Origin: Alectoria sarmentosa
Taxonomy: Eukaryota > Ascomycota > Lecanoromycetes > Lecanorales > Parmeliaceae
Direction: 5' to 3'
Assembly (NCBI GenBank): GCA_009733775.1
Contig: WOGZ01000074.1
Coordinates: forward strand, 1 to 64,000
Length of the DNA stretch: 64,000 bases
Numbering within the stretch: the first letter of the stretch is position 1; the number at the start of each line of letters is the position of its first letter. Shown in pieces: positions 37,560 through 50,753 of this stretch. The position numbers and the translations under genes are program-made. Under the pieces are notes generated by a model. The model saw only the letters and a program-made list of their open reading frames with translations. It ran no database searches and was not told the origin of the DNA.

Positions 37560-38290
37560 AACATTGATAAATGATAACGTTTGACGTTAATTAATGTTTT
37601 TTATTATATAATAACGTAATATTATTTTCATTATTTGATTTATGCGTTTGAATTATTTATTTATTTGAGAATGATAAATAATCGAGATAAAAAAGCTTAT
37701 TTTAAAATAATCGAAAATCATTTTTTAAAATGTTAATATGAATTTAAAATCGCGATCGTTGATAAAAAATCTTAAAATGTCTTAATCGTGTTCGAGCAAT
37801 GCGATAATAACGATATTTATTTAATTAACGATATTTCAAATGTCTTTTTTAATTATGAGAAGCATTTTTTTTATAAACTTATTCGTTATTATAAGTAGAA
37901 TATTGTGATTCTCGATTTCGAAAAGTTCGATTATAAAGTTTATTATTAAGATATGAAATGAAATTAAGGGCGTTATAATAAAATTGAGCGATTCATATAA
38001 AAAATGTTTTATGATTTAATAAATTTGATATTTTAAACAATGAGCAATATAAAATCGTAATCGTTTAATAAGTTATTATACGTAAACAAAACTTAATAAA
38101 CGATTATATGTTTTATGAAAATCATCGTGATTTGACAAATTATGAGTTATGCGAAACATCTCTTATTTTAAAAAATGAGAGATACACAATCTTTTATATT
38201 CATCGTTAAAAACGTAATATAACAAATCGTTATGAAACTTGAATCGAATTCCCGGCTGTTCGAGTTTTTTAAAAGTTTTTTTCGTAATTT
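37560..38290 (-). pseudogene. Integrase of gypsy element G
   Basis: On the minus strand the zinc-binding N-terminal part reads HNLSNHDDFHKTY then YIAHCLKY (the HHCC finger, last Cys changed to Tyr). It is followed by the start of the catalytic core FHILIINFIIELFE, where the family has MDFI with the first catalytic Asp, here Asn. The following TNEFIKKMLLI segment also fits. Stops interrupt it. It is preceded by the Lys/Ala-rich linker and follows reverse transcriptase, which is the gypsy order. Confidence 0.75.
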
Positions 38291-38480
38291 CCGAAGCGGT
38301 TTTCGAAACGGCTTTCGAAGCGACTTTCGATGACGTCGTCGACGTGTTTTCTTGCTATGCGAATGGCGTCGTTGATTCAGATTTCTTTTTCTCAGACATT
38401 GTCTTTCTGAGAATGATAAGAACTTTTTTTCATTGATCGTCCGCTTTATACGCTTGACGAAGTCGTGTTTTAAAATCATT
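38230..38480 (-). pseudogene. Lys/Ala/Ser-rich linker before integrase in G
   Basis: In the integrase frame the minus strand reads SKVASKAVSKTASEITKK, then KKLEQPGIRFKFHNDLLYY leading into the integrase. The DNA shows a 12-bp quasi-repeat (CGAAGCGGTTTT, CGAAACGGCTTT, CGAAGCGACTTT; 38291-38329) with far more CpG than its surroundings. The Arg-rich open frame at 38168-38479 is another frame of the same repeat. Confidence 0.55.
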
Positions 38481-39448
38481 CAATATTTTTATAAACGTGA
38501 TGTGATAAACGACTTTTGTTTTCGTAATTTTTATGAGATCAGAATCGAGGATCTCGACAGCATAATCGTAAAATACATCAAGAATTTTTTCGAAAGAAGA
38601 ATCGGAACTCGTTCCCGGCATTTTGAAAAAAACGTTTAATATTATATCGGAATTCGTTTTCGACAATCTGAAAAGAGCGTTTGATATTACATTTAACTTG
38701 TTAATTTTATAACGAATAGTAAGATTGAAGCTTAATAAATATTAAAAGATTTTTATTAAACGAAAATTGAGTTTATTGATATTGAAAATCGTTAATATAA
38801 TTTGTCGAGAAATTGATACGATAATAAAATGATCGATATAAATAATCATAAACGAAATCGAAAATGATTCGATTATACATTTAATCTTTTTGATAATTTA
38901 TACGATTTCGACGATTTCGAATTTTGTAAATTAATAATTCTTTTTTATTTCGTTAAAAAGTTTATTTAGAAATATAATCGATTATATTAAAATTTTTATT
39001 ATGATAATATTCTCATCAAATTTCAAATCTCTTTTAACGTAATAAATCATTATCGCGAAATCTCATTTTTTTAAATTATTGATATCGATATAAAAATGTC
39101 GTTTTTCGTCATAATGTATTAAAAAGATCGGGTTATCAAAAGTCTTTTAAAGGTTTTGATATATTTGAATCTTTAATTTCGTAAGATTATCGATTATAAA
39201 TTTCATTAATTATCGCTTTCTGACAAATTCGTTGACTTAATTTTTTTTTTCATTAATAATTTTCATATGAGACGAATCTTTCGCTTTTATAAAGATTTAA
39301 TAATTTAAACATATTGATAAATGAATGAACGTAATTATTTCGTTAAGTTCAAATAAATCTCGAGATCACGTAAATTATTAAAAAACTTTAATGCTTTTAT
39401 GACGCGGATTTTATTTATCGAGATAAATATTCTCAAATTATCGACGTA

Positions 39449-40080
39449 TTATTTCAAAAAAGTCATCGATGAATATTCGAAAAAAGATTTTTTGAAATTC
39501 AAGTTGACTCGGCGTTTTCGAAATAAAATAAAGATTTTTCGTAAATATTTTAAATGTTTTATTAAGATATAAGAAAAAGTTATTATATCGTCGACATATG
39601 TTTTAATAAAGTCTCGAAACGATTTTAATATTTTATTAGTTTGTCTTTGAATATAAAACGACAATTCTTTATAATTTATTAAAATCACGTTTAATTGTTT
39701 TTGATCTTAATGAGATATTATTATAAACTTGTGGCGATCGAGGATTTTGATAAGAAATTGATGAAATTAATTTATAACATTTATAATAAAAATGTAGCGA
39801 TAATTAATTATCGAATTGATGATATTTGATTGCAAAGGCATAAGATAATTGTTCGTTTTCATGATTTTATTTAAATCTTTAATGTTAACGATGATTTTAT
39901 CTTTTTTGTTAAAAAAAATGTCGCGTCAAATTATAAAGCATAAATAATTGTATTTCATAAATTAATTCGATCAAATCATTTTTTTTTATTTATATAACTT
40001 ATCAAAAGTTTTATTGATGATTTCTTTATTCTTTTGATTAAGCGAATACACTTTTAACGATTTGAAATCAATTCTCGATT
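39449..40080 (-). pseudogene. Reverse transcriptase of gypsy element G
   Basis: This is the best preserved gypsy domain in the window. Reading leftward: FDKLYKQKKMI, then DKIIVNIKDLNKIMKTNNYLMPLQ (the VVD-RGLN------YPLP block, given here only in part as IKDLNKIMKTN), then KTYVDDIITFS with YVDD at 39587-39598 intact, then HLKYLRKIFILF and LNFKKSFF. The last 80 codons (39449-39688) have no stop. It would make the cDNA copy of the element. Element A is inserted about 170 bp upstream of the domain start. Confidence 0.85.
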
Positions 40081-40258
40081 TCAAAAAAATTAGCATTCAT
40101 TTTTTTTCGGGAATGTCGACGATAATATCTTGATTCGTTTATATTTTAAGGAATTTCATGATAATGATAGCGATTTAAAAAGTTTCTTTTTAAATGTTAT
40201 CGTAAATCGTGATGTTATTAAAAAATATATGTTCGTGAACGAAATCGATTGTTATAAA

Positions 40259-40383
40259 TGTCGAAATTCAGGTCACGTGATAGGTCACGTAACACGGGCG
40301 TATGCGCTCGTAGCATAAGTCGCACTTTTCTTTATAACACTCTTAAAATAATATAATTAAGTGTTTTACATCATATTTTCATA
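40259..40383 (+). repeat. 5' LTR of A (125 bp)
   Basis: It runs from TGTCGAAATTCAGGTCACG to TTTTCATA (from TTTTCACA). It carries two CACGT-type sites, and GGGCGTATGCGCTC in place of the family palindrome GGGCGCATGCGCCC. Confidence 0.9.
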
Positions 40384-40395
40384 AATTATAAATTC
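40384..40395 (+). promoter_or_regulatory. Primer-binding site of A, mutated
   Basis: AATTATAAATTC directly after the LTR is GGTTATGAGCCC with only G-to-A and C-to-T changes, judged against the intact site in B (58232-58243). Confidence 0.7.
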
Positions 40396-43333
40396 GAGCT
40401 TATTTGACGATCGTTATAAACATAATCTATTTATTCATTATTATAATTTCAATTATTTTCAAACATTTCATATTTATCGCAATGAGGCAATTAATTATAA
40501 AGATCTTTATTTAATCAATCTTCTTAAAATGAGCAATTCTCATTTATAAGATAATTTTTAATTTAAACGATCATAATTCGAAATTCGAAGATTAAGAGTC
40601 TTTTAACCCTCGATAAACCGAAATTATTCATTTTTAATCGAAATCGTATGCGATTTATGATCGTATAATCGAATTATAATAAGATCTTTATAACATTATT
40701 AACTTTTTTATATGAAACACATTAAATAAAAAAGAAAATGCGCTTTTATTTTCATAACATTTCATCAAATTAAAAGTTTATATCCTCAACGATATATCGA
40801 ATCAATAAAACAAATTAAATAATTGAATGTTAATTTCATTATTAATTTGATCATCGTTTGAAACAATTCAAAATTGATTTCATTATCATTCAAACGTTTA
40901 AAAGTTTATTTGAAATCAAAAACAACAAACTTTGTGTATTAAAATTGACGTTTTAATTTCAAAAACCTTTTAAAGAAAGAGATTAAGGTCTTATCATCGA
41001 ATTTTTTATTCGTTATTAATAACATTTTATCATCGTGATCATAAAATCTGATTAATTTCAATTTTATAATGATAATCGTCGAAACGAATATCTTAAATCC
41101 GAATCTTTAATTGAATAATATAAAAAAAATGCGAATTTTTTAAAAAGGTTTGCACGTTTATAATTGCATTTAATATAATCTTAATCGAATTCAATCTTTA
41201 TTATCAAATTCAAAGCCAAATTTTTTATATCATTAACTTCATTTCACAATAATATTATCGCTCAAATTTATTATTAATTCTCATATAAGCATTTTTCGTT
41301 ATTATTGTAAAACCTTGAAACATAACGATAACAATTAATTGATATTAATAAAAATTTAAACGACTTTAACGAAGATTAATAAAACATTTATTTCACTTTT
41401 TTCACATTATCGTCGTGCGATAACGATTTTAAAGTTAATGAGAAGCCATTTGACGTCTTAAACGATATCGAAATTTTTAATTTACGTGCTAAAGGCAAAC
41501 GACCTCGTTTATTAATTCTTTTAAAAACGACGTTTAAATCATCTTTTGAATCATTATCAAATTCGTTCATTTCGATATTTTTTCAAAATAACACTTTTCA
41601 AAGCGACATTCTCGATTCGTTTTTAATCGTAATAAAAAAACCTTTATCTTCGTTACCCTCGTCATCATTATCAATCTTTTATATTTTTTTATTTATTTCT
41701 TTTAATATCGATAATTGAATTCAACGTTTAAAATGTTATTGAAAATGTTTTTATGAATAATAAAGACAACTTCTTTTTGATTTTTATTATTATTTTAAAA
41801 TTCATTATCGAATATATTAAATAAAGCGAAAATATCAACGATTAATTAATGTTAAACAATTTTCAATCTTTTATTAATATCATTAAACTTAAAGTTTACG
41901 TGATTATTTGTCAACGTCTTAATTATGTTGAATATTAATTCATTAAAAAATATAACGAAAATCTTCAAATTATATTAAACGCTATCGATGTTTATTATAA
42001 ATTTATAAATTTTAAATTTTACATCGAGCTTATATATTAATTGTATAATATCAACATTAATTTCGAAAAGAACGTTCGTTAATATAAAAAGAACTTTCGC
42101 AAAATTAACGTCGAAATCGTTAATTTAAACGACTTTTTATCATTATCGAAATTTTATCTTATTTAACTCTTTTTCATGAAATTCGATAAAATCTATAATA
42201 TCTTTATAATAATTTATATTTAAATTCATATACTTTATAATTCGAATATAATTAAATTCGATTTAATTATTTATAACGCAATAAACGAAAAACGTTATAT
42301 GTTTATAATTAAAAAAAATAATATCGTTATATTCGTTCATCGTAATAATAAAAATAAATAATTCGTTAAAAGCGATTTCGACGATTTTGACTTTATTAAT
42401 CGCGAAACTTATGTTTTTTATAAAATCGTTAATTATAAATTCAAACATTCCTTTATTAAATGTTGAATTAAATTCTTTTATTTGAAATTTGAAAAATTTA
42501 TAAATAAATAAAAAAAAAAGAAGAAGGCGCAAATTAATATCATTTATTTAAATATTAATGTTTTAAATGTTAAGCGCAAATGCATCGAAAAAGCGTTATT
42601 TAACGTTTTCGTTTTAGAGAAAGATAATTATCTCAACGTTAATATAACGTATATTTCAAAAAAAAACGATTATCTTTATATTTATATAATATTCTTAAAT
42701 GAATTAAACGATCAAAATTATTCGAATCTCATTTTAAATGATTTTAACATTTTGAATATAGTTAATTAAACAAATCAAGATGAGAATTTTATCAATTTGA
42801 TAACGAATTTGAATCTAAACAAACGTTTATTATTCGTCAATTTTATGAATCTCGATATTCGAATTATGATAAACTTTGATTACACTCGTTATTTCTTTAT
42901 CGATTGTTCGATATTTATCATTTATATTAAAATTCAATCTTAATTTATCAAAGACATTAAAAACGTCAAAGTTCAACTTTTTATTTATGATATCATTAAT
43001 CTTGATTATAATATCAATGATAAACGCGTCATTTTAACGATTTTTAATGTTTTATATATGTTCGATATAAACGTCAATCTCTTATTAATTGAAAAACTCT
43101 TAAATGTCGATATTGAAATCGTTTTTCATAAAAAAGATTATGTTTTAATTCAAAACAATATCACGTTAATCGATACGCGAAACCGCGATTTGTTTTTTTT
43201 GAATTTATGAAAAAATAACAATGCCTTGATCGTTTATAATGTTTTTTCAAATTTGATTCATTAATTATAATATGTTCACATAAATCATTTGAATTAATAA
43301 AATCTTAATAAACTTTTCAATATTATTATAAAT

Positions 43334-43696
43334 GTGAATTTTTTCAAAAACATTATCGAGAAATACATTTGTGAATATTATGTGATAAGTCGTCAAAAGA
43401 TTGTTTCTCATAATTCGCTCATAACGTTCAATATTTTATTTAACGAATTTGTTTATAACGATCTTATTAAGTTTTTGATTTTCATTAATTTCAACGATTA
43501 TAAATATTTTATAACGTTTAAAGATGATTTCATTTGTTATTTTAAAATTTATTATATTCATCATAAAAATAAAATCTTTATTATATTCTTGCGTTTCAAA
43601 ATTTATTTGAAATCTCGCGATTATCAAATCAATCGCATTCGTTTTAATAATGAAAACGAATATATTAATAAAATCTTTTTTAAATGTCTCGTTTAA
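43334..43696 (+). pseudogene. Integrase of copia element A
   Basis: 121 codons without a stop. It opens with the end of the zinc finger (YICEYYVISRQK, family C--C---KQ). The core follows with FNDYKYFITFKDDF (the FKDD carries the first catalytic Asp) and RFNNENEYINKIFF (family R-DN-GEY with the second Asp and position of Glu). It is the longest preserved copia domain in the window. The antisense frame 43436-43789 is a shadow. Confidence 0.88.
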
Positions 43697-45009
43697 ACGA
43701 ATATCAAATAAAAATTCATTATTATAAACAATCTCGAAATGAATGAAGCCGTTGAGCGATTTAATTAAACTTTGATAAATAAGATTCATTTAATTTTATT
43801 AAATTTCAATCTTAATAAATTTTTTTAATTTGAAATAATGATTATAATCAATTATTTAATAATGCGATCCTTTAACATTAAGATCATTATCACATTTTTC
43901 GAAATCTTTTATTATCGCAAATCTATTCTTTTTCACTTACGAATCATAAATTTCATTATTTATATTTTAAAACGTATTTAAAAAAAGTTTATAAATAAAA
44001 GCGAGAAATATATTTTTTTAAATTATAAAAACGAATTCATTTTTCGTTTTTATAATTTAATCAAAAAGAAGATTATTCGCGTTAACGATATGCATTTCGT
44101 CGAAAAACGTTTTCATTTCATAAACCTCGAAGAAAAGATTGAAGTTCATAAATCTTTAAATAAACGTTAACGTTTTTTTATATTAATATTCGTTATGAAA
44201 AAGACATTGAATAAATAATATATTATTATATTATTAAACGTTGAATTTATGATTTCGATTAAATCATCAAATCGATTGTTATCAACGAATATTTCATCGT
44301 CAATCGTTAATCGTTTTTAAAGATCTCATTTTATTATTATTGTAATGCGTATATTTATAACACTTATTAAATTTGTTACATCAATTATTAAATTTATTAT
44401 CATTTTTTTTTTGTTAATGTTTTCGAAATTTATTGAAATGAAAATTGTGCGAAAACATCTTGAATATGAGATTATTTAAAAAATATTTAATGATCATAAG
44501 AATCTCATTATTTCGAATCTTTATGATTTATCATTTAATCTTTTGATGAAAACTTTCGTTGTCTTTGCTTTTCTTATGAATTATATTAATAAATTTAATA
44601 TTTTTAAATTTATAATTTACGAATAAACGATCTCGAATAATTTATTTCATATGAATTGAAAAATTAATATGCGAGATGAGTATAAGTCTTTTATGAACAA
44701 TAACATTTAATGTCTTATTCAAACGTTTTTAAAGATTCATATTCTTTGAGATTATTAAATTTACATTATAAAGCGAGATTTTGAAAAAAAAATCATTCGT
44801 TATAAGATATATTAAATTATTCGAAAATTCGAATAATAAAAGAATCATGATTATTATAACATTTTCGCGTCAATAATAAAGCTTATAAATTATAAAGCGA
44901 TTTTTACGTTTGCGACGATTATGAATTAAAACGTGAAACAAATAAACGTCAAAATCGTCTTTTTTTATAACGATATTCAAGAAAATATTTATGTGTAATA
45001 ATTTGACGG

Positions 45010-45600
45010 ATTTAATAAAGACAATATTAAGGTCTGCAAATTAAACAAAACTCTTTATAATTTGAAACAATCTTTTAAGATCTGATATTAACATTTCTCG
45101 ATTTATATAAAAAAACTCGATCTTAATTTTATCGAATCGAATAATAATGTGTTTATGAATTTTAAGAAAAGAATTATTATAACGTTTTATATTAATAATG
45201 TTTTGATCATAAATCGCAATAAAGTCATTATCAAACGAATCAAAGATGCTTTAAACGTCAAGTTTCACATATCAGATTTGAGATTATACGCCTTTTATTT
45301 GGGCATGATCATCAAAAAAAATCGTTATAACGATATTATTCGTTTGAGATAAAAAACGTACATCACACGTTTTTTTAATCATTTCAAATGTTAAAATCTC
45401 ATTTTTATTAATACATTATTCGAAATTAATCGCAAATTAACGTTCGTCGAAAAGGATTATGTGATTTTTAAGAAGCTTTATAAAAAATATCAATTCGTTA
45501 TGAGCTTTTTTATGTACGTTATGTTAAAAACTCGTCTTGATATCGTTTATGTTATTTCTTTAATCAATTGATATTCAATTAATCTTATTTTAACGCATTG
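45010..45600 (+). pseudogene. Reverse transcriptase of copia element A
   Basis: KLNKTLYNLKQSFKI (about 45030-45075; family KL-KALYGLKQSPR) is followed by FYINNVLIINRNKVIIKRIK at 45185-45244. There the catalytic YVDD has become YINN, both Asp lost by G-to-A change. Then comes FHISDLRLYAFYLGMIIKK (family DLG--S-YLG). The piece 45149-45352 is stop-free. The C-terminal half continues with MYVMLKTRLDIVYVIS near 45510. Confidence 0.85.
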
Positions 45601-46401
45601 AAATGCGATTATTCGAATTTTTCGATATTTTAAAAACATGATGCATTATAAATTCGTATATAAAGACTCTTTAAAAGATTTATTCGATTATATTAATTTT
45701 AATTAAATTGAGAACTTAATTCGAAGATTCATTTTCGATTATTTATTCAATTTAAATAATAACGTTATTAATTAATTAAGTAAACGTCAAGTTATTATAA
45801 CATTATTCATTTATGAAATAAAATATATTAATTAAATGTAAATTATTAAAAAAGTTATCTGATTAAAAAATCTTTTTAATCAATTTTTACGATTTAATGA
45901 TTCGAATTTTAAAGTTATCGTAATTTTTGAAAATAATCAAAACGCAATCGCTTTCGCAAAGAACGCTCAATTTTATACTCATATCAAACACATTAATATC
46001 GCTCATCATTTTGTGCGCGAAAAAATTAATGATGATATTATAAATATATAATATGTTCTCATTAACAAATAAATGATTAATGATTTTATTAAGATTTTAT
46101 ATTTCGATAAATTTATTGTCTTTCGCGATGCCCTTAAAATGAAAACAATTTTATATCATTTATTTAAAATTATTTAAATCATTATTTCAAGAGAAACATT
46201 TGAAATGTTTAAGTCGTTTGAATCGTCTTGTTATCATTATTCAACATCCTCAACTTTAAAAAAACGATTTCATTGATTCTCACACTTCGAATGATCGATC
46301 GAATGATTAATCAAAATCGAAATTATTCGCAGAATCTTAATATCAATCTTAACGTGCCAAAATTTCGTTATGTTATCATTATATCAAAAACTGATTTATC
46401 G

Positions 46402-47190
46402 TTATTGCAATTATAATAACAAACTTTGCGAACCTCTTTTCAAAACACTTATATTTATTTTCGATTCAAATTTGAGATTTGCGACGTCATTTAAAAGATC
46501 ATTATCGACGTCTTTTTATCAATCGTCTTGAATATTCTCATTAGGTCATCATTATTATATCTTTTAAAATTATCATATTTATACTCTTAAGATTATCACA
46601 TTTATGCTCTCAGACGTTATTATCGTTATCATCATCATATATATCGTTATTATACACCTTTCGCATACACATTATCAGTTATTATTATTAAACATCAATA
46701 TTCTGAAACGATTTCATGAGCCTTATAATCGATCGCATGCATATATGTATATGCATATACAATTCGAAATATTTCGTTCAATCGAAAAATAAACTCTCAC
46801 ATATATTCATCGATCATATATCGATCGATTTTTGATATGCATCAGGTGAATTGAAAATAAATTTGTCAGAAAACGGTTTTTCGTCAAAAAGTGGAATTTT
46901 TTTTATGTGACATCGTAACGAATATGTTCAAAAGGACATAATCGTTTTCAGATTTTCGATTTTCATTCTTTTTATCCGGCTTTGAACATCGCGAATTTCG
47001 AATCTCGTTTTTGAAATTCGAATGTTTATGATAAGAGGGGGGGAGATGATGTATAAAAAATAAAAATAATCTATGAAATAAAAATGGTTTATAAAAAAAT
47101 AATCACATTCTTTTTCGAATTTTCATTGTTTTTACCCGATTTTGAACATCGCGAGTTTTGAATCTTATGTTTGAAATTTGAATTTTTATC
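46402..47190 (+). repeat. Block shared with the 3' non-coding region of family E
   Basis: 46402-47010 aligns by eye with 6605-7205 of element E (for example AACTTTGCGAA, the segment GTCAGAAAACGGTTTTTCG at 46866, AAAGGACATAATCG), minus E's 29-A tract. The end of the block (about 46945-47015) is partly repeated at 47100-47185. A 7-G run (47036-47043) stands out in this A+T-rich context. Confidence 0.7.
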
Positions 47191-47332
47191 GGGCGCATAA
47201 GGAGTAAAAGAAATGTATAAAGATGATTTCACATTAATTATTTAACGTTAAATTCATTATAATTATTCGACGCTCGATTCACCTTATTTATTCGACGTTC
47301 GATTTTTTTAGAAATATATGTGCGAAAAAGAG

Positions 47333-47457
47333 TGTTGAAATTTAAATTATGTGATAGGTCACGTGATATGGGCGTATACGCCCGTAACATAAGTCGCATT
47401 TTCCTTTATAGCACTCTTAAAGTAATACAACTAAGTGTTCTACATCATATTTCCACA
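47333..47457 (+). repeat. 3' LTR of A (125 bp)
   Basis: TGTTGAAATTTAAATTATG...ATTTCCACA. It has the same length as the 5' LTR, differing by scattered C/T and G/A changes. The TSD ATAAA follows. Confidence 0.9.
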
Positions 47458-47899
47458 ATAAATGTTATAAATCGATTTTCATATTTGAGAAAGAATTCGA
47501 AAATCGTGTAAATAACGATTTCGATTATTATTATAAATAATTCTTTGATAATCTTAGATTTTCATAATTGTTTAAATTTTTTGAACATTTAACCTTTTGC
47601 GATAAACGAGATTGTTTCGAAAATAACAAAATAATATTCTTTTTCTCAAAATTCGATTATAAAATTTAAATGAATTTTTCAAATAATTTATGTTGAGCGA
47701 TTTAAGAAATTGCGAAATTATATAAAAGAAAATAAAAAATTTACGATATAAACGAAAACGTTTTTTTCACATTTGAGATCTTGCTTATATTAAAATTCGA
47801 ATAAAAAATCTTTATTTTTTGATAACGTGTTATGATATGTTATTAACATTGATATTATTAATAAAATTAATATGATAATCGTTCTCTTAGCACGAATAA

Positions 47900-48240
47900 T
47901 TCGATATATTTCAAAATCTTTTTTGATAACGATCTCGATCTTAATAACGAAATCTTAATAAACGTCGATAATCATTTTTTCATTAATAAAATCGAGCTTG
48001 ATTTTTTGTGATATAAAAATGTCGTTATCGATCAACATATTAGTTTTCAAATTATCGATCAAATGTGCTTTTATAATCATTTTCGCGATTATTAAAATAT
48101 CGTTTGATAATTCGTCGTTTGCGTACGTTATTATCGTAATAAATTCGTTAATGTTATATATAACGTTATTAAGTTTTTTGATTTATATCGACGATGTCAT
48201 TTTTGAAATCTTGATGTTTAAAAAGAATTTTTAACGTTGA
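47900..48240 (-). pseudogene. Protease region of gypsy element G
   Basis: The minus strand encodes AHLIDNLKTNMLIDNDI (plus-strand 48015-48067). This resembles the C-terminal half of fungal gypsy proteases (a segment like 'VDNLKANMLIGNDVM' followed by 'P-KM-ID'). It lies on the 5' side of the reverse transcriptase, separated from it by the insertion of A. The active-site DTG could not be located. Confidence 0.5.
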
Positions 48241-50753
48241 ATTCGATTTAAAAATGTGATTTCGATTTCGAAGTTTGCGTAAATAAACATGATTTTCGAA
48301 TTTGAAATAAATTTTAAGTTCGTGATGACATAATGATATCTTTTGAAAACGTATTTTAATGTGAAAACGGAATTTTTATTTAAAAATTCGATCATTTTTT
48401 TAATTTTCGAATTTGCGATCGAAGATTGTTCGACGATTTATGATGTTTCGATAATTTCGAATATTTTCGAAACATGTTTGATAAAGTTTTTTCAAGTTTT
48501 TTTTAGATAACGAAATAAAAAAAATTTCGAAATAAAGGTTTTTGAGCATTAACAACAAAAATAAATTGTCGAAGTTACTTTCATAAAATAATTCGTGAAA
48601 TCAAATGATTCGAAAAATTCGAATTCATTATTTTCTTTTTAAGAATCTTACTTAATCGAATTATGCTCGATTTAATAAATTTTTTAATTTTTATTATAAT
48701 TATCTTCTTGATATGATAAATCTTTTTTATTTTCATTAATCAAAATTTAATAAACTTTTTGACGATATTCTTTATTTCATTATTATTATAATCTTTGAGA
48801 ATTTTAATTTCCTCGATTCTCTCTTTTTAATAACTTGTTTTCAATTTAAAATCGATTTGACGATGTCGAATTTAACGCGTTTGAGAAAATCGTAATTTAT
48901 AAAGATTATCGAGATAATGATAATTCTTATTATCGAAATTGTTAATTTAATAATTAATCGTATTAATCATATTATTATTGTTATTATAATTAATAAACAT
49001 TTAAATTATTAAATTAATGAGAGAAAAAAGAATAAGGTTAATAAAATTAATGATCGTAAGATTGTTACCCAAATTCAAATTCTTATCAAAATTGAAATTA
49101 ATTATAATTATTTTTATTCTCGATAGATCGATTTTATTGTCAATTTTCTTGAAAAGTCGAATTAGATTTTATATTTTTATTGTTATTATATTTATTAATA
49201 TATATTCATTATTCGTGTTTATATTCGTTGAGAAATGTAAGAAATACATTAATCATCGTTTCGTGATTCGGCTTTTTGATGTTTTATCGAAGTTTTAAAT
49301 CGATATTATTATAAATAATGTCGAGTTGATTTTTGATTGTTATCAAATTTGCATTTTTTGTCGATCGAAGAATCTTTTAAACATATTTTCGAGATTTTTA
49401 ATGAGAAATTGCGTTACGTATTGTATATCGTTTATAAAAAATAACGTTTATAATTATCATAACAGATTTCTTAAATTTGATAATTAATAAAATAATTTAT
49501 TCGTCGATTTCGTTATCGAGTTTAATAATTCTTTTCTCGATAAAAGAAAGTTTTGTTGTTCATCATTTCAATATTGTTTTTTGAAGATTCATTTAAAAAA
49601 TTTCTCGTATTAAGATCGAATTTTTGATAAATAAATGTACATTATAAAAATAAGTCTCTTTTTCGATATGCTTAAATGTTGATTTATTGTTTATGAATTT
49701 GTTATCGTACATGAAATCGAAAAAGTCGAGATCTCTCGAATTTTAACGAATCGTTTCATATTTTATTATGATAATAAATTTAAAAGATTTTTAAGATCTT
49801 AAATTATTAGGCGGGTTAAATAATAAGTTGAGATTTTATATTGCTGCATTTATAATGCTCGTGATAAAATCTTATAATTTTTGAAAAATTATTTATTTTA
49901 TCATAATTAAAAAATGAAAATTGATGAGTTTTACGTAAATCGTTTTTTTAATAAACGTCACTTTGATAATATAATTGATATTTGAAATTGTCGATTAAAA
50001 AAAAGTTGATAACGGTGAGATATACGACGTTGTTTTAATAAATGAAGGTTTCTGAAATCTTTATAAAACTTTGATGTTTTTATTAAAGATTTTTAAAAAA
50101 ATACGCAAAAAAGATTTATTAATAATTTAATTTATTGATTAATTATAAAATTCGATAGATTGAGATCGATTTTTTGCTCGCGTATTTTTTATTAAAGAAA
50201 TTTCTCGATTGATTTGAAGAGGTCGAAAATTATTAATTACGATTTGATTGATGAGTAAATGAAATTTTTTATTAAACAAGTTCGTAAAAGCGTGATTGAA
50301 TTCGAGAAATTCTTATAATTGAAATAAAAAAACGACGATGTTTTAAGTGATTAAGTTCAAGATTGATAAAATGAAAAAAATTATTTTAATGATGAGTATA
50401 TGATAAAGAAGATTAAAATCGATAAACGAAATTGTTGATTTCGATTTCAAATTTTAGATCTCGAAAAGAGTTTTTTAAATAAGTTTATTATTTTGAATTA
50501 ATGACGTCGGACATCGATGAGGTAGTTGATATTTATCGAGTTGTGATTAATGTAATTCGGATTTTCAAGATTGTTATCAAGAATGTAATTGAAAATTTTA
50601 TTAAAACTTTTGTTGAGATAGCGAAAGATTTAATTAAAAAAATGAATTTTAATGCTATATTCGGAAAATGATGAGAACAAATAATTATCGAGTATAAAAC
50701 GTGATAAGTAATGATATGATGCTTGTTTAAATAAAATTCGATATTATTATTAT
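48241..50753 (-). pseudogene. gag region and leader of gypsy element G
   Basis: This is sequence between the 5' LTR of G and its protease on the minus strand. Position implies gag, but I can name no domain. Stops occur in every frame, and the 93-codon plus-strand frame 49017-49298 is antisense to the element. A slightly GC-richer patch adjoins the LTR (about 50500-50570). Confidence 0.4.

Larger units (their letters stand above)
41340..46160 (+). pseudogene. gag-pol remnant of copia element A
   Basis: Gag starts near 41340-41380 (no ATG survives; C's matching fragment begins there). At about 41880-42130 lies a Gag helical segment (QRLNYVEY...KKYNENLQIILNAID). At about 42400-42450 lies a Cys-rich knuckle whose Cys codons are mostly TAT. 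The protease active site near 42860-42890 is NFDYTRYFF where the family has DSGCT-HFF. Integrase is at 43334-43696, reverse transcriptase to about 45600, and RNase H to about 46150 (KHINIAHHFV near 45980). A single frame joins gag and pol, as in copia. Premature stops inactivate it. Confidence 0.82.
40259..47457 (+). mobile_element. Complete Ty1/copia-type element A, nested in G
   Basis: LTRs of 125 bp (40259-40383 and 47333-47457) and a perfect TSD ATAAA (40254-40258, 47458-47462) define a 7,199-bp insertion. The interior on the plus strand gives gag, protease, integrase, reverse transcriptase and RNase H in copia order. One frame can be followed, through stops, from about 41700 to 46150. 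It is the same family as B and C. Its 3' non-coding part resembles that of family E. Confidence 0.9.

Noticed and set aside
38168..38479. 103-codon Arg-rich minus-strand frame resembling a histone or protamine tail
   Set aside because: It is a shifted frame of the Lys/Ala repeat linker; the frame that continues into the integrase zinc finger is the supported one.
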